Part shown: piece after piece, positions 17,009 to 26,021 of the stretch | How positions within the stretch are numbered: position 1 is the first letter of the stretch | Layout: each line of letters begins with the position of its first letter | Assembly: GCA_016125265.1 (NCBI GenBank) | Contig: WGMC01000007.1 | Location: 62,001-126,000 of the forward strand | Direction: 5' to 3' | Source: Planctomycetaceae bacterium | GTDB lineage: Bacteria > Planctomycetota > UBA1135 > GCA-002686595 | Length of the DNA: 64,000 nt | The notes under the pieces: model-generated | Databases searched by the model: none | What the model saw: the letters and a program-made list of their open reading frames with translations, nothing else | What the model was told of the DNA's origin: nothing | Program-made: the position numbers and the translations under genes

Positions 17009-19279
17009 TCAGGGCGCGAAGTGGAGACTCGCGCCGAGGGCGTCGTCCGACTTGATGTCCTCGAGCGACAAATCGAGTGCGAACGGCACCCCGTCGCGCT
17101 CGACGTCGAAGCGCACCACACGATCGCTGCCGAATCCCAGCGTGCGGAGCACGTCCTGCACGGAAGGCCCCTCGCCCAGCGCCTTGCCGTCGACCTTGAG
17201 GATGCGATCGCCCGTGCGGAACCCGGCGGCCGCGAGCGCGCCGGGCTCATCCCCCAGCTTCAACACGACCGAGCTGGGCGCCGCGAACGGCATGGACAGC
17301 GTCGGCCCAGGCACCTGGGCCCACGCAACCCGATCGTCGCAGTTCACGAGGTATCGCCCGGCGGGAAGATCCACGATCCGCGCCTCTCCGAGCGCGTCGA
17401 ACTTTTCCGCGTCGCCGCCCACGACGCCCGGGGGCAAGTCGAACGCCGTGGCTCGGACGCGGCGACCCACCAACTCGGTGCCACCGACCACCAGGAGTTC
17501 GTGGAGGAGTGGCACGTCCATCTGCACGCTGTTGGTGCCGGGCGCCAGTTGGATCGTTTGCTGTGCGAGCCTTCGCGAGTCCCAATGTTCGTCTCGCACG
17601 CCGCGGCACCATTCGAGCTCGACGCGATAGGTACCGGGTTCGATGGGACCGATTTCGATGGGCTCCCCCACGCTGCCGTGCACTCCCATGGATTCGGCGC
17701 TAGCGCGCCGTTTTCCCTCTTCCGCGACCTCCATCTCCAGTCGCGTGAGTTTGACCCCGAGCCAGGCCTCGGCGCTGCTCGGGCGCGCTCCGGTCACGTG
17801 CAGCACCAGGGAGCTCGGTTCCGCAAAGCGCGCTTCGTAGTCGAACTTTCGGGGGATGAGCTCGACGTCCTTCGTGCCGTAGGTTTTTGTCCTCAGCTCC
17901 AGCGCGGCGGCGTGGGAAGAGGATGTGCCGAGCAGGAACTCCGTGGCCCGGTGGCCTGCCGGGATTTCGACCGTGCCGTCGGGCAACCGCAGCACGTTGA
18001 CGACCGAGTACGAGCGGCCGTCGCCAGTGTGGACCGAGAGTCCGACCATCAGGTCTCCGGCGTAGGGCGTGCCGTCGTGCGCATGCAGCACCAGCCGAAT
18101 CGAAGGCAACTCCGCCGTGCTCAGGCTCAGGTCCCTGCGTGTGATCCCCGTCGGCAGCTCCAGCTCGACCGCGCCCGTGACGGTCTTCATCGCACCGACA
18201 CGCAGTCCCAAGCCGTGGTGACCGGGCTCGAGGTCCAGGAACTGGAAGCGCGGCAAAGTGGTGATTCCCATGCTGCGCACCTTGTTGGACCAGTTGTCCG
18301 CCGCCGGAAGTCCGCGCCCGTCGAGCGGCAAACACAGGGCCAAGGTTCCCTGGGGTACACCGCGATCGCCGCTCGTGTCGGCGACCGCGCCGATGAGGCA
18401 CACCCGCGGCGCCAGCGTCAGCACGAGTGGGCCCGACGTCGCGTCGGCAATGGCCAACGGCGACGCCCAGGCCGACGCGACCTGTTGACCGAGCCCGAGC
18501 CACACCTGTTCCTCCGCGAGCGCACGCAGCTCCACGGCGGTGTCCGGAAGTTCGAGATGCGGCGCCGAAGGCGTCCACTCCCAGTGCCGGTAGGACCTGT
18601 CGGGGCCGGCCGGCGTCTGCACCTCGATCAGCGCGCGTTCGGCGGGAGTGCCGTCGGCCCGCAGGACGGAGATCGGCACACGCAGGAGCGGCGTGGCCAC
18701 GAGTGCCACGTTGGCATTGGATCCCACCGGCCCTCGCACGAGTCGCAGCGGCTCGATGGTCCAGCCCTCTGCAGTGGCGCGCAGGTCCCACAGCGCGTCC
18801 ACGAGGTCTGCGAACTCGAACGCGCCTTGTTCGTCCGTCGTCTGGACCAGACGCGCGACGTGGATGTTCGAGGGAAACGCAGGTCCGCGCCGCGCCGGAT
18901 CGAAGGCCAACGTGCGCTCCTCGCGCAGCGAGATCTCGATCGTCACCCCCGGCAGGGGGCGGTTGTCCCGTGTCGTCACCTGGCCGCGCAGCCGGCCCGT
19001 GCCCCCGGTGGCGGCGGCGGGCAACTCCGTGGCCAACGCGCTGCGGCGCGATTCGACCGCTCCACTGGGTTCGAGTGTGACGTTGGACGGCCCGAGCGTC
19101 CCACCGCGGGGCGCTTGCAGAGTGCCGCCTTCCTCCGACTTCGGCGCGGAGTCGTGCGCGGGGCCCAGGGCGGCGAGCGGTGGCGTTGGCCTCTCCCCGT
19201 CGAAGAGCCACCAGCCGAGACCGAAGCCGAGGACGGCACCCGCGAGAAGGACGAGCACCGTGCGCAGGCTGGACGTCAT
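17009..19279 (-). CDS. Membrane-anchored multi-domain protein with carboxypeptidase-like beta domains and C-terminal PDZ
   Basis: 756 residues. An N-terminal membrane anchor or signal (VLVLLAGAVLGFGLGWWLF, residues 8-26) is followed by a Pro/Gly-rich linker. A carboxypeptidase-regulatory-like domain follows (GRLRGQVTTRDNRPLPGVTI ... TTDEQGAFEFADL, about 95-165), then several further beta-sandwich units. The C-terminus is a PDZ domain (about 655-745: LAAAGFRTGDRILKVDGKAL). No protease or other catalytic motif is visible. Planctomycetes commonly carry large surface or periplasmic proteins of this build; its ligand is unknown. It lies two bases downstream of the DRE-TIM enzyme and is probably co-transcribed with it, although a functional link is not evident. 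Confidence 0.65.
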   Translation of the reverse strand: MTSSLRTVLVLLAGAVLGFGLGWWLFDGERPTPPLAALGPAHDSAPKSEEGGTLQAPRGGTLGPSNVTLEPSGAVESRRSALATELPAAATGGTGRLRGQVTTRDNRPLPGVTIEISLREERTLAFDPARRGPAFPSNIHVARLVQTTDEQGAFEFADLVDALWDLRATAEGWTIEPLRLVRGPVGSNANVALVATPLLRVPISVLRADGTPAERALIEVQTPAGPDRSYRHWEWTPSAPHLELPDTAVELRALAEEQVWLGLGQQVASAWASPLAIADATSGPLVLTLAPRVCLIGAVADTSGDRGVPQGTLALCLPLDGRGLPAADNWSNKVRSMGITTLPRFQFLDLEPGHHGLGLRVGAMKTVTGAVELELPTGITRRDLSLSTAELPSIRLVLHAHDGTPYAGDLMVGLSVHTGDGRSYSVVNVLRLPDGTVEIPAGHRATEFLLGTSSSHAAALELRTKTYGTKDVELIPRKFDYEARFAEPSSLVLHVTGARPSSAEAWLGVKLTRLEMEVAEEGKRRASAESMGVHGSVGEPIEIGPIEPGTYRVELEWCRGVRDEHWDSRRLAQQTIQLAPGTNSVQMDVPLLHELLVVGGTELVGRRVRATAFDLPPGVVGGDAEKFDALGEARIVDLPAGRYLVNCDDRVAWAQVPGPTLSMPFAAPSSVVLKLGDEPGALAAAGFRTGDRILKVDGKALGEGPSVQDVLRTLGFGSDRVVRFDVERDGVPFALDLSLEDIKSDDALGASLHFAP

Positions 19280-19281
19280 GG

Positions 19282-20529
19282 CTATTCCGGTCCGAACTTG
19301 AGGGTCGCGGTGGGCGTTGCGTCGGCGGCTTCCAGGACTTCGCTGTCCGAGAGCAGGCGCGAGCTCTGTTTGGCGAGATCGAGCACCCGCTGCATGCGCT
19401 CTTCGGTGACCTCGACGCCGTGGCGCTCCAGCACCCACGAAACGTTCGACTTGCCGCTCATGGGACCGACCTTGATGGACTGTTCGAGGCCGAAGAGGTC
19501 GGCCGGCACACCCGAGTAGACGCGGTTCGCCAACCAATCGTCGCCCTTGCGGAAGGCCTTGATCACCGCGGCCGCGTGCACACCCGTGCCAGTTTCGAAC
19601 GCATCGGCTCCGAACACCGGGTAGTTCTGCGGGAAGGGCACACCGGTGATCTCGGCGGCCTTGGCGCAGTAGGCCGAAAGCCCGGAGAGATCGTTGTCGA
19701 TCACACCGTTCAGCTTCAGGTTGACGAGCAGCAGGTCCATCTCGGTGTTGCCCGAGCGCTCACCCAGGCCCAAGGCACACGCGTGTACCCGCGTCGCTCC
19801 CGCTTCGATCGCGGCCAACGTATTGATCAGGCCCAGTCCGCGGTCGCGGTGGCCGTGCCAGTCGATGCCGACGTCCACTCCCATCTCTGTGACGATGCCC
19901 TTCACGTAGGTCACGAGCCGCTTCACACCCTCCGGTGTCGCGTGCCCGCAGGTGTCGCAGATGCAGATGCGTTTGGCGCCAGCTTCGATGGCCGCGGTGT
20001 AGAGCGCGCGGATGTGTTCGGGGCGCGCGCGTGTCGTGTCCTCGGTGACGAACATCACCGGCAGGCCGTGACCGGTCGCAAAGGCCACGGCTTCGCGCGA
20101 GAGCTGCACCATGCGCTCGATCTCCCAGCCCTCCGCGTACATGCGTATGGGGCTGGAGCCGATGAACGCACACACTTCCACGGGCCGCCCCGTCGCCTGG
20201 ACCAGGTCCACCACCGGCGCGATGTCGGAGATCACCGTGCGGCACGCGACATTCGGCGTGATCGACAGGTTGGCCATCTCGTCCACAAGGGTGCGGATGT
20301 GGTGGCGCGCGCGCTCGCCGGCGCCCGGCAAACCGATGTCGGCGGTGTGGATGCCGATGCGGTCCATCAAGCGCACCAGTTCGACCTTGTCCTCGAGACG
20401 CGGATCCCGGGCGCAGGGACTCTGCAGGCCGTCGCGCAGGGTTTCGTCGACGAACTGCACCCGCACCCGGGGCCGTTCGTAGGGCGCATTCCAATCGTGG
20501 ATCAACTCTTCGCGTTCGGCCTGTTTCAT
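19282..20529 (-). CDS. 2-isopropylmalate/homocitrate-synthase-type enzyme (DRE-TIM metallolyase superfamily)
   Basis: 415 residues. The metal and substrate residues of the superfamily are visible: VDETLRDGLQS (28-36), IDWHGHRDRG with the HxH metal ligands at 225-227, and GLGERSGNTEMDLLL, the Gly-rich signature of synthases. A C-terminal YSGVPADLFGLEQ...VGPMSGKSNVSWVLE segment matches the synthase subdomain region that closes the active site. The allosteric LeuA regulatory domain is missing, so this resembles homocitrate synthase, citramalate synthase-like or LeuA2-type proteins; the acyl-CoA substrate cannot be told. The ATG at 20529 is chosen at the conserved N-terminus. No leuB/C/D genes are nearby. 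Confidence 0.8.
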   Translation of the reverse strand: MKQAEREELIHDWNAPYERPRVRVQFVDETLRDGLQSPCARDPRLEDKVELVRLMDRIGIHTADIGLPGAGERARHHIRTLVDEMANLSITPNVACRTVISDIAPVVDLVQATGRPVEVCAFIGSSPIRMYAEGWEIERMVQLSREAVAFATGHGLPVMFVTEDTTRARPEHIRALYTAAIEAGAKRICICDTCGHATPEGVKRLVTYVKGIVTEMGVDVGIDWHGHRDRGLGLINTLAAIEAGATRVHACALGLGERSGNTEMDLLLVNLKLNGVIDNDLSGLSAYCAKAAEITGVPFPQNYPVFGADAFETGTGVHAAAVIKAFRKGDDWLANRVYSGVPADLFGLEQSIKVGPMSGKSNVSWVLERHGVEVTEERMQRVLDLAKQSSRLLSDSEVLEAADATPTATLKFGPE

Positions 20530-20633
20530 CGCTCTGCTCCCCGTTCCGGTTGGACCCAAATCGTACCAAAGCGGAGCCGAGCTTCCCGCCCGAGCTCGAC
20601 GGACCGGCGCCTGGGCTATTCTCACACGTGTCC

Positions 20634-21866
20634 ATGGGCAGCCAGAACGCCTCCCGCCGCCGCACGCGTTTCGCTTTTGCCGTCTGTGGCGTGCTGCTGC
20701 TCGTGTTGAGCACCCGGGCGTTCGTGGGCGACATCTACCGGGTAGACACCGGTTCCATGCGGCCCACCATCCTGGCCGGCGACGGCCAGCGCGAGTGGCT
20801 GGCGGTGCTGCACGGCGCACCGCGCCCCCTCGCGCGGTTCGAACTGCTCGTGGTCGAGGAGAGCGCGACGGGTGAGGCCCTCGTGAAGCGACTGGTGGGC
20901 CTCGGCGGCGAAACCGTCGAACTCGTCGACGGCGACTTGCACGTGAACGGCGCGCCGCTGCCCCTGGACGGTCCGCGTCCCCCGACGGTCCCGGTGTTCG
21001 ACAGCGATCTGCATCGCATCGAGGACTACTTCTACGGCCGACGCAGTCCACCCGGACTTTGGACCTTCGCGGACCGAGGCGCGACCCTCGACGCCTTGGA
21101 CGTGGAGCGCGGTTCGGACGCGGGCCTCTTGTTCTTCCAGAAGCCGCTGCTCGACGACCACCTCGGCGCGAACGGCGAGCGCGTGACCGGCAGCGCACAC
21201 GTGCACGACGCGCGTCTCGTGGCGCGCGTCCAGGTCGTCGAGATGCGCGCGGGCGCGCAGTTGCGCCTTTGGCTCGTGGAGGGCGGCGACACGTTCGAAG
21301 CCCAGGTGGAACTCGACGACGATCCGCCGCGCGCGCGCATTGTGCGGCGGCCGGGCGACGACGGCCAAGGCGGTGCGGAACTGGCCGCGGTGGACCTCGA
21401 CTTCGCGCCGGGCGATTCCACGGTGTGGACGTTTGCCAACATCGACAACCAGCTCGCCCTCCGAGCGTTCCGCGGCGGACGCGAGATCGTGTCGCTGCGC
21501 GCGACGTACGAGAACAACCGTTCCCATCCAGGTGTGACTTCGCCACAGGGGCGCTCCCTCGGACCGCAGGTGGCCATCGGCGGCTCGGGCGTGCGCCTCG
21601 CACTCGAACACCTGGCGCTCGAGCGCGACATCGCCTGGTTCGACCAGGGTGTCTACGGCACGCAGGGCCCGCTGGTCCTCGGCGCGGACGAGATCTTCGT
21701 GCTCGGGGACAACTCGGCGAAGAGCCGCGACAGCCGCCACTTCGGTCCGCTGCCGCGCTCGGCGATCCTCGGGCGCCCCGTGGCCGTGCTGTGGCCACCG
21801 GCACGCGCGCGCCGCCTCGGGCAGGAGCGGGACTGGCGCGACCGGAGCCGGGCTGGCCTGGATTGA
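20634..21866 (+). CDS. lepB: Signal peptidase I (S26) with a large inserted beta-rich domain
   Basis: Membrane serine protease that removes signal peptides. 410 residues. A membrane segment (FAVCGVLLLVLSTRAFV) precedes the Ser box DTGSMRPTI (Ser41) and the Lys box ALVKRLVGLGGETVEL (Lys85). The C-terminal box FVLGDNSAKSRDSRHFG and ILGRPVAVLWPP lie near residues 355-395. Between about residues 125 and 340 is an insertion of over 200 residues that looks like a beta sandwich of the concanavalin/LamG kind (VARVQVVEMRAGAQLRLWL, ALRAFRGGREIVSL). ATG 20634 is used; GTG 20628 is possible. A TATTCT box lies at 20617-20622. Confidence 0.83.
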   Translation: MGSQNASRRRTRFAFAVCGVLLLVLSTRAFVGDIYRVDTGSMRPTILAGDGQREWLAVLHGAPRPLARFELLVVEESATGEALVKRLVGLGGETVELVDGDLHVNGAPLPLDGPRPPTVPVFDSDLHRIEDYFYGRRSPPGLWTFADRGATLDALDVERGSDAGLLFFQKPLLDDHLGANGERVTGSAHVHDARLVARVQVVEMRAGAQLRLWLVEGGDTFEAQVELDDDPPRARIVRRPGDDGQGGAELAAVDLDFAPGDSTVWTFANIDNQLALRAFRGGREIVSLRATYENNRSHPGVTSPQGRSLGPQVAIGGSGVRLALEHLALERDIAWFDQGVYGTQGPLVLGADEIFVLGDNSAKSRDSRHFGPLPRSAILGRPVAVLWPPARARRLGQERDWRDRSRAGLD

Positions 21867-21924
21867 AGGCAGAGCCGCGGAACCCGGCGGAACCCAACGG
21901 GCCGCCGCCGGTTCCAATGGCCCG

Positions 21925-22560
21925 GTGGATCCGCACCCCGACACCGCCTCGCCGACCGGCGCCTGGCCGTCCGACGGCCGACCGAGCGACGAGGGATCTG
22001 CCCTGATGCTCGCCTGGCGGGCGGGGGACGAAGGCGCCTTCGAGCGTCTGGTGGAACGTTTTTCCCCCCTGGTCTACGCCTTCCTGACCCGATTCCTCGG
22101 CCCCGTGCCCCAGCGCGAGGATCTGGTCCAGGAGGTCTTCCTGCGCATCGTGCGTGCCCGCCAGCGCTACGAACCCACGGCGCGCTTCTCGACCTTCCTC
22201 TACACCATCGCCTTCAACCTCGCCGCGAACGAACGGGCCCGGGCGGACCTGCGCCGCGCCAGTAGCCTCGACGCGGAGGCTTCCGGCGAACTCGCCGCGG
22301 ACCAAGCGGACGGCCGCGAGGACACACCGCTCCAGCGCAGCGAGCGTGTCGACGCGGTGCAACTCGTGCGCGACGCCATCGCCGCACTCCCCGAACAGCA
22401 GCGCATGGCGCTGATTCTGGCGCGGTACGAGGACATGCCCTACGCCGAGATCGCGGCGGTGCTGGGCTCCTCGGAGAAGGCGATCAAATCGTTGATCCAC
22501 CGCGCGCGGGAGACCCTGCGCGCCCGACTCAGCCCCCTACTCGAAGAGGACTACGCGTGA
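21925..22560 (+). CDS. ECF-type RNA polymerase sigma factor
   Basis: About 211 residues. Region 2 (FERLVERFSPLVYAFLTRFL ... REDLVQEVFLRIV ... FSTFLYTIAFNLAANERAR) and region 4 (LPEQQRMALILARYEDMPYAEIAAVLGSSEKAIKSLIHRARETL) are complete. GTG at 21925 adds an acidic Pro-rich leader; ATG at 22006 is the shorter alternative and starts directly at region 2. Its stop overlaps the anti-sigma gene start (GTGA), the normal arrangement for a sigma/anti-sigma pair. It is not obviously related to the RpoE-like sigma at 47 kb. The promoter it serves is unknown. Confidence 0.88.
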   Translation: MDPHPDTASPTGAWPSDGRPSDEGSALMLAWRAGDEGAFERLVERFSPLVYAFLTRFLGPVPQREDLVQEVFLRIVRARQRYEPTARFSTFLYTIAFNLAANERARADLRRASSLDAEASGELAADQADGREDTPLQRSERVDAVQLVRDAIAALPEQQRMALILARYEDMPYAEIAAVLGSSEKAIKSLIHRARETLRARLSPLLEEDYA

Positions 22561-23255
22561 ACGGCTGCGACGCATTCAGGGCCCAGCTTCTCGCCTGGCT
22601 CGAGGCTCCCCTGGACCCCGCTCGGCGCTCGGCCCTGCGGCTCGATGCCCACCCGACTCTGTGCGGCGAGTGCCGGCGCTTGCTCGAGGAGGAAGAGGGC
22701 CTCGAGCATTGGCTGGAACTGCTCGAGCACACGAACGCCGCGCCCAGCGGCTTGACCGCGCGCATCTTGGCGCGGCTCGAACGCCAGCGAGATCTGGAAC
22801 CGGTGCGCGCCCTGCTCGATCGACTGCCGGAACCCGAGATTCCGCACGGGCTCGCGAAGCGTGTGCTCGAACGTGTGCGGCGCGAGGACGCCGTTCCCGT
22901 GCCCTTGGCGCAAGCGCGGCCGCGCCGGCGTCGCAGTCCGTGGTTGGTCGCAGTGCCGCTCGCTGCGGCCGCGGCCGTGTTCGCAGCGTTCTACCTCGAC
23001 CGCACCGTCCCGTCCGGCGGTGAACCGCAGTCCGCGGAGCAAGTGGCGAGCGAGGCCCCCAGCGACGAGTTGCTCGCCCACTTGGAATGGCTCGAGGAGT
23101 GGGATCTCGTCGTGGGCGAAGGCGACGATCTGGCGCCGGTGCTCGGCGGTCTCGACGAGTTCGAAACGTGGCTTCTCGAGTTGGCCGCGGCGGAAGCGGC
23201 CGGCGAGGTCGGCGAGGACCCGAGAAGCGGAACCCAACGCGGCGAACGCGGTTGA
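22557..23255 (+). CDS. Anti-sigma factor with zinc-finger-type N-terminus and one membrane helix
   Basis: 232 residues. The N-terminal zf-HC2-type site is HPTLCGEC (His-x3-Cys-x2-Cys). One transmembrane helix (WLVAVPLAAAAAVFAAFYL, about 130-148) separates a cytoplasmic sigma-binding part from an acidic extracytoplasmic tail. Between them is a repeated helical motif (APSGLTARILARLE ... IPHGLAKRVLERVR) that also appears in the anti-sigma protein at 47.6 kb. It is translationally coupled to the sigma gene and most likely holds that sigma factor at the membrane until a signal arrives. Confidence 0.8.
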   Translation: MNGCDAFRAQLLAWLEAPLDPARRSALRLDAHPTLCGECRRLLEEEEGLEHWLELLEHTNAAPSGLTARILARLERQRDLEPVRALLDRLPEPEIPHGLAKRVLERVRREDAVPVPLAQARPRRRRSPWLVAVPLAAAAAVFAAFYLDRTVPSGGEPQSAEQVASEAPSDELLAHLEWLEEWDLVVGEGDDLAPVLGGLDEFETWLLELAAAEAAGEVGEDPRSGTQRGERG

Positions 23256-23262
23256 ACTCTCC

Positions 23263-24414
23263 ATGAAACCCACCGCGATGTTTCCCCTGTTGTTGGCGAC
23301 CGTGCTGCCGCTGTTCGTCTTCAGCGGCGAAGCCCACGGCCAAGACGGCCGCACGCGCCTCTCGCCGGAACGCCGCGCCGAACTGCTCGAACGCTGGCGC
23401 GCGAAGCCGGAGGCGGAACGGGCGCTCCTGCGCGAGCGTTTCCAAAAGCTCCGCGACCTCAACCAGGAGGCGCGTCAGTCCTTCGTGCGCCGCGCCGAAC
23501 TGTTGCTCGAGGAACGCGAGCGGCTCGCCGAGCGCCCGCCGCGGCCCTGGAAACAACCGCTCGAGGGCCTGGACCCCGCGCAGCGCCGCGAGGCGTTGCG
23601 CCAGTGGCAAGAGGGTGGCGCGCGGTGGCGCTCGGCCGAACTGCGACCCCGACTTCCCGAGGATCTGGGCCGCGCCTTGCGCGGTCTGCCGCCCGAGCGC
23701 CGCCCCCACCATCTGGAGACCTGGCACCGCGAGCGCGGGCCGAAGCTGCTCGAGTTGGGCCTGGCCGAACTGGACCGCAAGCTGAACCTCGGGGAGGCCA
23801 AACTCGAGGAACTGCGCAAGCTCGCGCCGGAGGCCCGCCGGGCCGCGCTCCTCGACCTGCGCCGCCGCGCTCTGCGTGTGGACGTGGCCACCAAGGGACC
23901 GCCCCTGGGTCTGGACCACACCCGCTGGGCCGAACTGGAGGCCCTCCCGGACGAGGAGTTCTTCCGGACCCTGCGGAGCATCGGACGCGAGGAGCTTGCG
24001 GAGACCGCCGAGGCCCTGGCCGAGTGGCGGACCCGGGAGCCGGGCGGCACCCCCGCGCCGGAGCTGCTGGACGCGTTGGCGGCCCTCGCCCGGGGTCGCG
24101 ACGGGGCCCGCCCTGTTCGGATGGGGGCCCAGCAATCCGCGGGCGACCGCGCCCTCCTCCGCCCCAGTCGCGAGGAGTGGACGGAGCTCTCGCGCATGGA
24201 ACCCGCCGCCCGGGTCCAGGCCCTCGGGGAACGCCTGCAAAGCCGCGTCCGGGCCGCCGCCGAGGCCGATGGACGGCTGACCCCGGCCCAGCGGGAACGG
24301 CTCCTCTCCGCAACCCCCCGTGAGTTGATCGACGGTCTCCAACACTTGGTGCCGCCCAGCCCCCGACGGACCGGGGACGAGGGCTCCCGCCTGCGCCGAC
24401 CGGGCGGCCCCTGA
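23263..24414 (+). CDS. Secreted Arg/Glu/Leu-rich helical protein (DUF3106-like)
   Basis: 383 residues. A signal peptide (MFPLLLATVLPLFVFSGEAHGQ) is followed by an almost purely helical protein. It contains repeated LSPERRAELLERWRAKPEAERALLRERFQKL-like units, each with a Trp or Phe spaced by acidic/basic residues. This resembles DUF3106/LTXXQ-type periplasmic proteins, which often accompany ECF sigma factors and respond to envelope or metal stress. The gene starts seven bases after the anti-sigma stop, so the three genes form one operon; the product may be the extracytoplasmic sensor partner. The exact function is not known. Confidence 0.65.
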   Translation: MKPTAMFPLLLATVLPLFVFSGEAHGQDGRTRLSPERRAELLERWRAKPEAERALLRERFQKLRDLNQEARQSFVRRAELLLEERERLAERPPRPWKQPLEGLDPAQRREALRQWQEGGARWRSAELRPRLPEDLGRALRGLPPERRPHHLETWHRERGPKLLELGLAELDRKLNLGEAKLEELRKLAPEARRAALLDLRRRALRVDVATKGPPLGLDHTRWAELEALPDEEFFRTLRSIGREELAETAEALAEWRTREPGGTPAPELLDALAALARGRDGARPVRMGAQQSAGDRALLRPSREEWTELSRMEPAARVQALGERLQSRVRAAAEADGRLTPAQRERLLSATPRELIDGLQHLVPPSPRRTGDEGSRLRRPGGP

Positions 24415-24555
24415 CCGGGCGCCGTTTTTTGGGCCGAGGCGGGTTCGCTCGCTTCCTCCCCACCGGCTGAGTCCCCCAGCCTGGGAAAACGAGCTTCGAC
24501 GGGGCCCTGCCGAGCCTCGCTCGCCCTTCCCACGCGCGCCTCCTACCTACCGTGC

Positions 24556-24587
24556 GAGCCGCGGTCCCTGCCGAGGGATCGCGGCTC
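24556..24587 (+). terminator. Hairpin terminator candidate downstream of the ECF operon
   Basis: A 13-bp stem with one G-U pair (GAGCCGCGGTCCC with GGGATCGCGGCTC) and a 6-base loop, followed by TTCCTTT. It is 142 bases after the last gene of the sigma operon. Confidence 0.6.
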
Positions 24588-24790
24588 TTCCTTTGGCCCG
24601 AGCTCCATCGCGGGTCTCCCAGGCCGCGCGGACCGCCGCCGATCCGCCGCGAACGCCGTTCGGAATCCGCCCCGGCCTGGCTTCATCCCAGTCCGGCCCG
24701 GCGGTCCATCGCCGCCGAGGCTCGACTTCTCCTGGGTGTCTGTTCGCGGCGGCCGCATCCCCTGCCCTGGGGGCGCGGCCGCCGCACTTC

Positions 24791-24796
24791 CTAGAC
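24791..24796 (+). promoter_or_regulatory. Possible -10 box (TAGACT) upstream of mnmH
   Basis: TAGACT followed by GCGCCC, 76 bases before the chosen GTG. It has the same core and GC-rich downstream context as the box before trxA. Confidence 0.3.
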
Positions 24797-24862
24797 TGCG
24801 CCCGTGGAGGAACCGGTGGAGCGCGGCGCGCCGTCGGGCGCTGGGCGCCCCGGCCAAACCAC

Positions 24863-24868
24863 AGGAGG
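24863..24868 (+). promoter_or_regulatory. Shine-Dalgarno site that sets the mnmH start
   Basis: A perfect AGGAGG lies four bases before GTG 24873. This start also places the rhodanese domain at the family-typical distance from the N-terminus, so the upstream GTG at 24804 is rejected. Confidence 0.65.
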
Positions 24869-24872
24869 CGCC

Positions 24873-26021
24873 GTGCCGCCGCCGCGGGAGATCACGGTCC
24901 GCGAAGCGCTTGCCCTGGCTGGCCCCGCCGTCGACCTGCGCAGTCCCACCGAGTACGCCGAGGACCACCTGCCCGGGGCCCAGAACGTGCCCCTCTTCGA
25001 CGACGCCGAGCGCGCCCTGGTGGGGACTCTCTACCGCCAGGTGGGCCAGGACCAGGCCCACGCCCAGGCGCTCGAACTGACGCGGCGCAACGTCACGCGG
25101 CTCGTGGAGCGTTTGGTGGGCCCCGAAGCGGCACAAGCCGCGGACCTGGACGGCCGTGTGCGCGCGATCGCGCAAGGCGGCGTGGCGGCGATGGAGCAGC
25201 GGCTCCTTGCCCGCGATCGCAACGCGGCGCCCGCCGGCCCGCACACGCGAGTGCTGTGCTGTTGGCGCGGGGGCCTGCGTTCGCGCGCGGTGGCGGCCCT
25301 GCTCGAGGGGCTCGGTTTCGATGTGGCCGTCGTGCGCGGCGGCTACAAGGCCTACCGGCACCACGTGCGCGAGCGACTCGCCGCGTTCGAACCGCCGCCG
25401 GTCTTCGTCCTGCGGGGGCTGACCGGAGTCGGCAAGACCCTCGTGCTGCGGGCCTTTGAGCGGCGTTGGCCCGGCACGACCTTGGACCTCGAGGCGATGG
25501 CGGGCCACCGCAGCTCGATCCTCGGCGCCGTCGGACTCGAGCCCGCCACCCAGAAATCCTTCGAATCGCGCTTGGCGCGGCGTTTGGAACTCGGGTTCGG
25601 CGCGGGTTTCGTGCTGCTCGAAGGCGAGAGCCGCAAGGTCGGCGATCTCGTGGTGCCCGACCGCGTGTGGCAGGCGATGGAGAACGGCATCTCGATCGAA
25701 CTCGAGGCGCCCATGGCCCACCGCGTGCGAGTGTTGCTCGACGACTACCTCGCCACGCCCGGCGCGCGCGAAGGGTTGCGTCCCGGTTTGCAGTTCCTCG
25801 AGCAGCGCCTCGGCTCGGTGAAGTACGCGGGTCGTCTGACGGGGTTGCTCGAATCCGGCGCGGAGGCCGAGTTGGTGGAGCTATTGCTCCGGCTCTACTA
25901 CGACCCGCTCTACCACCATTCGGAGAGTCGCCACTCCGTCGGCACCTGGGTCGATGCGATGGATCCGGATCGTGCGGCCCTAGCCGTGCACGCCTGGATC
26001 GCCCGACGGCTGGCCCACTGA
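24873..26021 (+). CDS. mnmH: tRNA 2-selenouridine synthase
   Basis: Replaces sulfur with selenium (via a geranylated intermediate) at the wobble 2-thiouridine of certain tRNAs, using selenophosphate. 382 residues. The N-terminal rhodanese domain carries VLCCWRGGLRSRAV, with the catalytic Cys130 as the second of a Cys pair just as in E. coli MnmH. A P-loop domain follows with GLTGVGKT (182-189). The segments VDLRSPTEYAEDHLPGA and YDPLYHHSESRH are further family hallmarks. selD, which makes selenophosphate, is not in the window. The 3' end overlaps the convergent histidine-kinase gene by 42 bases. Confidence 0.9.
   Translation: MPPPREITVREALALAGPAVDLRSPTEYAEDHLPGAQNVPLFDDAERALVGTLYRQVGQDQAHAQALELTRRNVTRLVERLVGPEAAQAADLDGRVRAIAQGGVAAMEQRLLARDRNAAPAGPHTRVLCCWRGGLRSRAVAALLEGLGFDVAVVRGGYKAYRHHVRERLAAFEPPPVFVLRGLTGVGKTLVLRAFERRWPGTTLDLEAMAGHRSSILGAVGLEPATQKSFESRLARRLELGFGAGFVLLEGESRKVGDLVVPDRVWQAMENGISIELEAPMAHRVRVLLDDYLATPGAREGLRPGLQFLEQRLGSVKYAGRLTGLLESGAEAELVELLLRLYYDPLYHHSESRHSVGTWVDAMDPDRAALAVHAWIARRLAH

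Larger units (their letters stand above)
24415..24872 (+). other. Intergenic region before mnmH
   Basis: About 460 bases without a supported gene. It contains a T-run (GTTTTTTGG) just after the previous stop, a strong hairpin with T-rich tail at 24556-24587, a TAGACT box at 24791-24796 and the mnmH Shine-Dalgarno site. The frame of mnmH extends to 24804 but the extra residues are Gly/Pro-rich. Nothing else was recognised. Confidence 0.6.

Noticed and set aside
19530..22500. Very long minus-strand frame extending upstream of the DRE-TIM enzyme
   Set aside because: Upstream of 20529 it lies antisense to the signal peptidase and sigma genes and has non-protein-like Arg/Pro composition.
24804..24872. 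Upstream GTG start and leaderless transcript for mnmH
   Set aside because: The perfect AGGAGG before GTG 24873 and the family N-terminus fit the shorter form.
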